A stretch of DNA of 44,065 nucleotides from NCBI GenBank assembly GCA_030141605.1, contig JAQGDQ010001370.1:1-44065 (forward strand), written 5' to 3'. The translations under genes were made by a program, and so were the position numbers. The notes beneath the pieces were generated by a model that was given only the letters and a program-made list of their open reading frames with translations, did not search any database and was not told the origin of the DNA. Source of the DNA: Tubiluchus corallicola. Lineage: Eukaryota; Priapulida; Priapulimorpha; Priapulimorphida; Tubiluchidae. Shown in pieces: positions 21,791 through 44,065 of the stretch (positions within the stretch are counted from its first letter, which is position 1; each line of letters starts with the position of its first letter).

Positions 21791-21818
21791 GATGATGATG
21801 ATAACGATGACGATGATA
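21718..21818. repeat. (ATG)n microsatellite
   Basis: ATG/ATT triplets. Frames through it give poly-Met or, antisense, poly-His, which are artefacts of the repeat. Confidence 0.9.
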
Positions 21819-22037
21819 AGGAATAATAAGTATAACAGTGAAGATAAGGAATACTCGTTCTGGATAAATTCTCTGTTTCTCTGTTTGAGAATAGAAAACA
21901 GTGCCTATTGGCTTGTGCATTTAAGCATTTTGATTAAATTGTGGTCTGGCCTACGGAATAATGGTTTACGATCTGATAAACAATTCACCAGTTTCCATAA
22001 TTTTTCCAAAACTAGTTAACTACAATTACAATCGCAG

Positions 22038-39180
<17,143 letters not shown>

Positions 39181-39456
39181 CATACAAGTTGTCTTATAAC
39201 GAACTGAATATGGAAGCTGTGCATTTATCTGTTGCTCCTTGTGAAAGCGTTATATTGAAGAACGAAAGAACTTGTCGAACACAAAAATAGCGTAACTCGT
39301 TTTGTTGACTGGACATAAAAGACAAATGATTCTGTATCAGTTTTATTTGCTGGTAGCTGAAAGCAGCAGTCATTTTTTTGAACCTAAGTCTGTCAGAAAT
39401 ACGCATTTAAGTACCTTACTTACATTAAAGTAACGATTGGATACTCTCTCAGTTAA

Positions 39457-39802
39457 TTTCACAGTTACGGCGATTGATGATGATCGTGAAAAGGTCAAAG
39501 GTAAAGTGAACCAGACAACGCATTTGTGTGTACTTGAGTAGCAGTTTTAATGGCTAGCTAGAACCTTACCTAGTTAGATTTTTCTCAAGCAAGATCTTGC
39601 TCGTAAAATCACTCTACGCAAAGACTAATACTATAATTAAATAAAGTCCACGCAACACAACTGAAGTTACTGAACTGATGCGGCAGACAACTTTGCTTTA
39701 CACGTATGTCACGTGACGGTTGTAGTTAAGACCCGTTGCTAAGGTTCACTTAACCTTTGACCTACAGCAGTTGTGCATGCGCACAACGAAACTGTGAAAA
39801 GG
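39457..39802 (-). mobile_element. MITE-like element, copy 2 (inverted relative to copy 1)
   Basis: Aligns along its length with the reverse complement of 9555-9913. The right end AACTGTGAAAAGG is intact; the left end is slightly degraded (TTTCACAGTT). Noncoding. Confidence 0.8.
39640..39645 (+). promoter_or_regulatory. Candidate poly(A) signal of SEL1L3
   Basis: AATAAA 460 bases after the SEL1L3 stop, created within the MITE copy. The equivalent place in the other copy lacks the hexamer. Confidence 0.3.
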
Positions 39803-40583
39803 CTTACTGGTTGTTAATTGTACATTACATTTGTCGTTCTAGAAAGTGAATTCCTTACAAAAATGGTGTTAAATTGTTTTGCAATGAATGTGGTTCTACA
39901 TGCAATATATACATAATTATTTAATTTATAGCAAAAGCACTGGCAGTAATTTAAGATTCAGCACGCATCACCAAAACAAGTGCTATATATTAAATCAAAA
40001 CTCACTAGAAAACTTAATATTATATTAATATTATTTAATATAACATGTTAAAACTAATGTAGACAGACAACACAGAGCGCGCACAGTTTATATAATTTAT
40101 TATAGCTTTATAAATTTTGTAAGCAATCGTGACAGGCAAATGAAACGCATCAAATAAAACATGCGTAGGGAAGTCTTCGGTCGTAGTGACAATACATGTG
40201 TTATTTATGAGGAATACCTTTAAATGATAATTACTCTGACGCACTGGTACAATAGAAATTGCAGATACTGTCGGACCGGGAGTTATAACCTGCTAGTGTT
40301 TATAAGCTCTTAACAATACGTAATGTAATTGTAAAACAAAACAAGGCAAAAAAATCTGTTGGAAAAATCCAACATTGTCGAAATTTATAAAAAAAGTTAG
40401 AAAGAAGTTAGAAAAAAGAAAGAAGCGCTATGTCTCTGGTATAGAAATTAGTATGTAGGTAAATACTAACGAGTAATAAGATTAACATGCTGCAATATGA
40501 AAGAGTTGTTAAGACGAGTTTACTCCTGTAAATCCGTTTTTTGTATTATATCACAATCCTTCATTATTTGTGTAGATATGCCT

Positions 40584-43252
<2,669 letters not shown>

Positions 43253-43557
43253 CTAAAAGAAAAATGACAAAATTATTAATATTAGTAAGTAGATCATGTT
43301 GATAATTTACTGACGATAATCGCGTAATCTTTTAAAGGTTAGCTAAAACTGAATTAACACCGATTTTCAGTTCATCAGTAAACGAAATTATTCTGAGTTA
43401 CTTTTGTATTATATTATCGAAACTTTCAGATGCTAGAAGTTTCCTTACTATAATACAAATGTTACACCTAAGTTATAACATACCTTATTGCATACATTTT
43501 TAGATTGTTGGTCATACATATACACAAGATATATATATATGTATTATACAATTGTGC

Positions 43558-43606
<49 letters not shown>

Positions 43607-44065
43607 AAGACGAAATCTATTTTTTGGAAAGTTTGTGAACAAGAAAACGGTTTCATCTGCAGTCAGTACTGGAAGTAGCTAGATTATTTTTGGCAACAAA
43701 TATTGTCAACCAGTTTCAGATGTAAGCTTAGGTTCTCGCATATTCGTGGCATTTCGTGCTTATTGGTTTGCTTCTGGCGCTAAGAAATCAGATTATAAAC
43801 ATTATTATAAACAGTCATTATATGAACGTCTCTTGGGCGGTTTGTCTGACTTAACCCGTTTAGACTACCCCGCAGTGACTGAGTAACATACAAAGTTGTC
43901 ATTTTTGTATATTATCCCTCGGTGATGCTGAGCAAAGTGTGTCTAGACTGTTGGGTTTTCCTGATGAAAAGAAACGAAAAGAAAGTCCTGTAAGAAAAGC
44001 TGTGATCACGTGCAAAAACTTCGGGCCTCTGATTGGACAAATCACACCGGGAAAAATTCTTAATG
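43253..44065. other. Right-end noncoding stretch
   Basis: Presumably intron of the minus-strand gene. Contains a (TA)n tract at about 43530-43602. No further exon could be recognised before the window ends. Confidence 0.4.

Larger units (their letters stand above)
39181..40583. other. Convergent spacer between SEL1L3 and the minus-strand gene
   Basis: 1.4 kb, mostly 3' UTR of the two genes plus the second MITE-like copy. No coding exon seen. Candidate poly(A) signals: AATAAA 39640-39645 (plus, inside the MITE) and TTTATT 40096-40101 (minus strand). Confidence 0.5.

Noticed and set aside
21711-22019. Poly-His and poly-Met frames
   Set aside because: Produced by the (ATG)n microsatellite.

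Overview
The window is nuclear DNA from an invertebrate metazoan. It is AT-rich, its genes are split by many GT-AG introns, it is full of microsatellites and short transposon remnants, and it holds animal extracellular domains (EGF-like, LamG-like, Sel1 repeats). The phylum cannot be fixed from the sequence. Four protein-coding genes are supported; most of their exons lack long open frames and were found from splice sites, intron phase and protein similarity. Family assignments, including SEL1L3, rest on recalled family sequences and not on a search. Layout: (1) 1-7603, plus strand: 3' part of a secreted EGF-repeat gene (gene A). Its first visible exon is a tandem array of about 32 nearly identical 126-bp units, each one EGF-like domain, followed by three ordinary EGF exons and a stop. 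(2) 8858-12718, plus strand: a complete four-exon paralog (gene B) with a signal peptide, the same 3' exon plan and no array. (3) About 21-39.2 kb, plus strand: a SEL1L3-like gene, of which 23 exons (22322-39180) form one phase-consistent chain and one more upstream exon is tentative; its 5' end is not resolved. (4) 40584-43252, minus strand: the last three exons of an unidentified single-pass membrane protein, convergent with SEL1L3, whose 5' part lies beyond the right edge. The stretch 12.7-21.0 kb has no convincing gene. It holds an LTR fragment with a primer-binding-like site, a 39-bp minisatellite, telomere-like repeats and some unassigned open frames. Genes A and B are tandem duplicates: three EGFs in one exon, then an exon ending inside an EGF, then a terminal exon that finishes that EGF and adds one more, all joined by phase-1 introns. 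The array unit of gene A resembles an unsplit version of the EGF that the last intron interrupts in both genes. The array shows recent homogenisation, a block repeated at exactly nine units, and two main clusters of indels and stops that are either consensus errors or real decay. SEL1L3 runs from an N-terminal Cys/Trp-containing region through a LamG-like domain and a helical linker into Sel1 repeats and a C-terminal membrane anchor; one intron probably uses a GC donor. Mobile DNA includes a MITE-like element in two inverted copies 30 kb apart, a 160-bp MITE with a 5-bp target duplication, tRNA-headed SINE copies and a foldback element.
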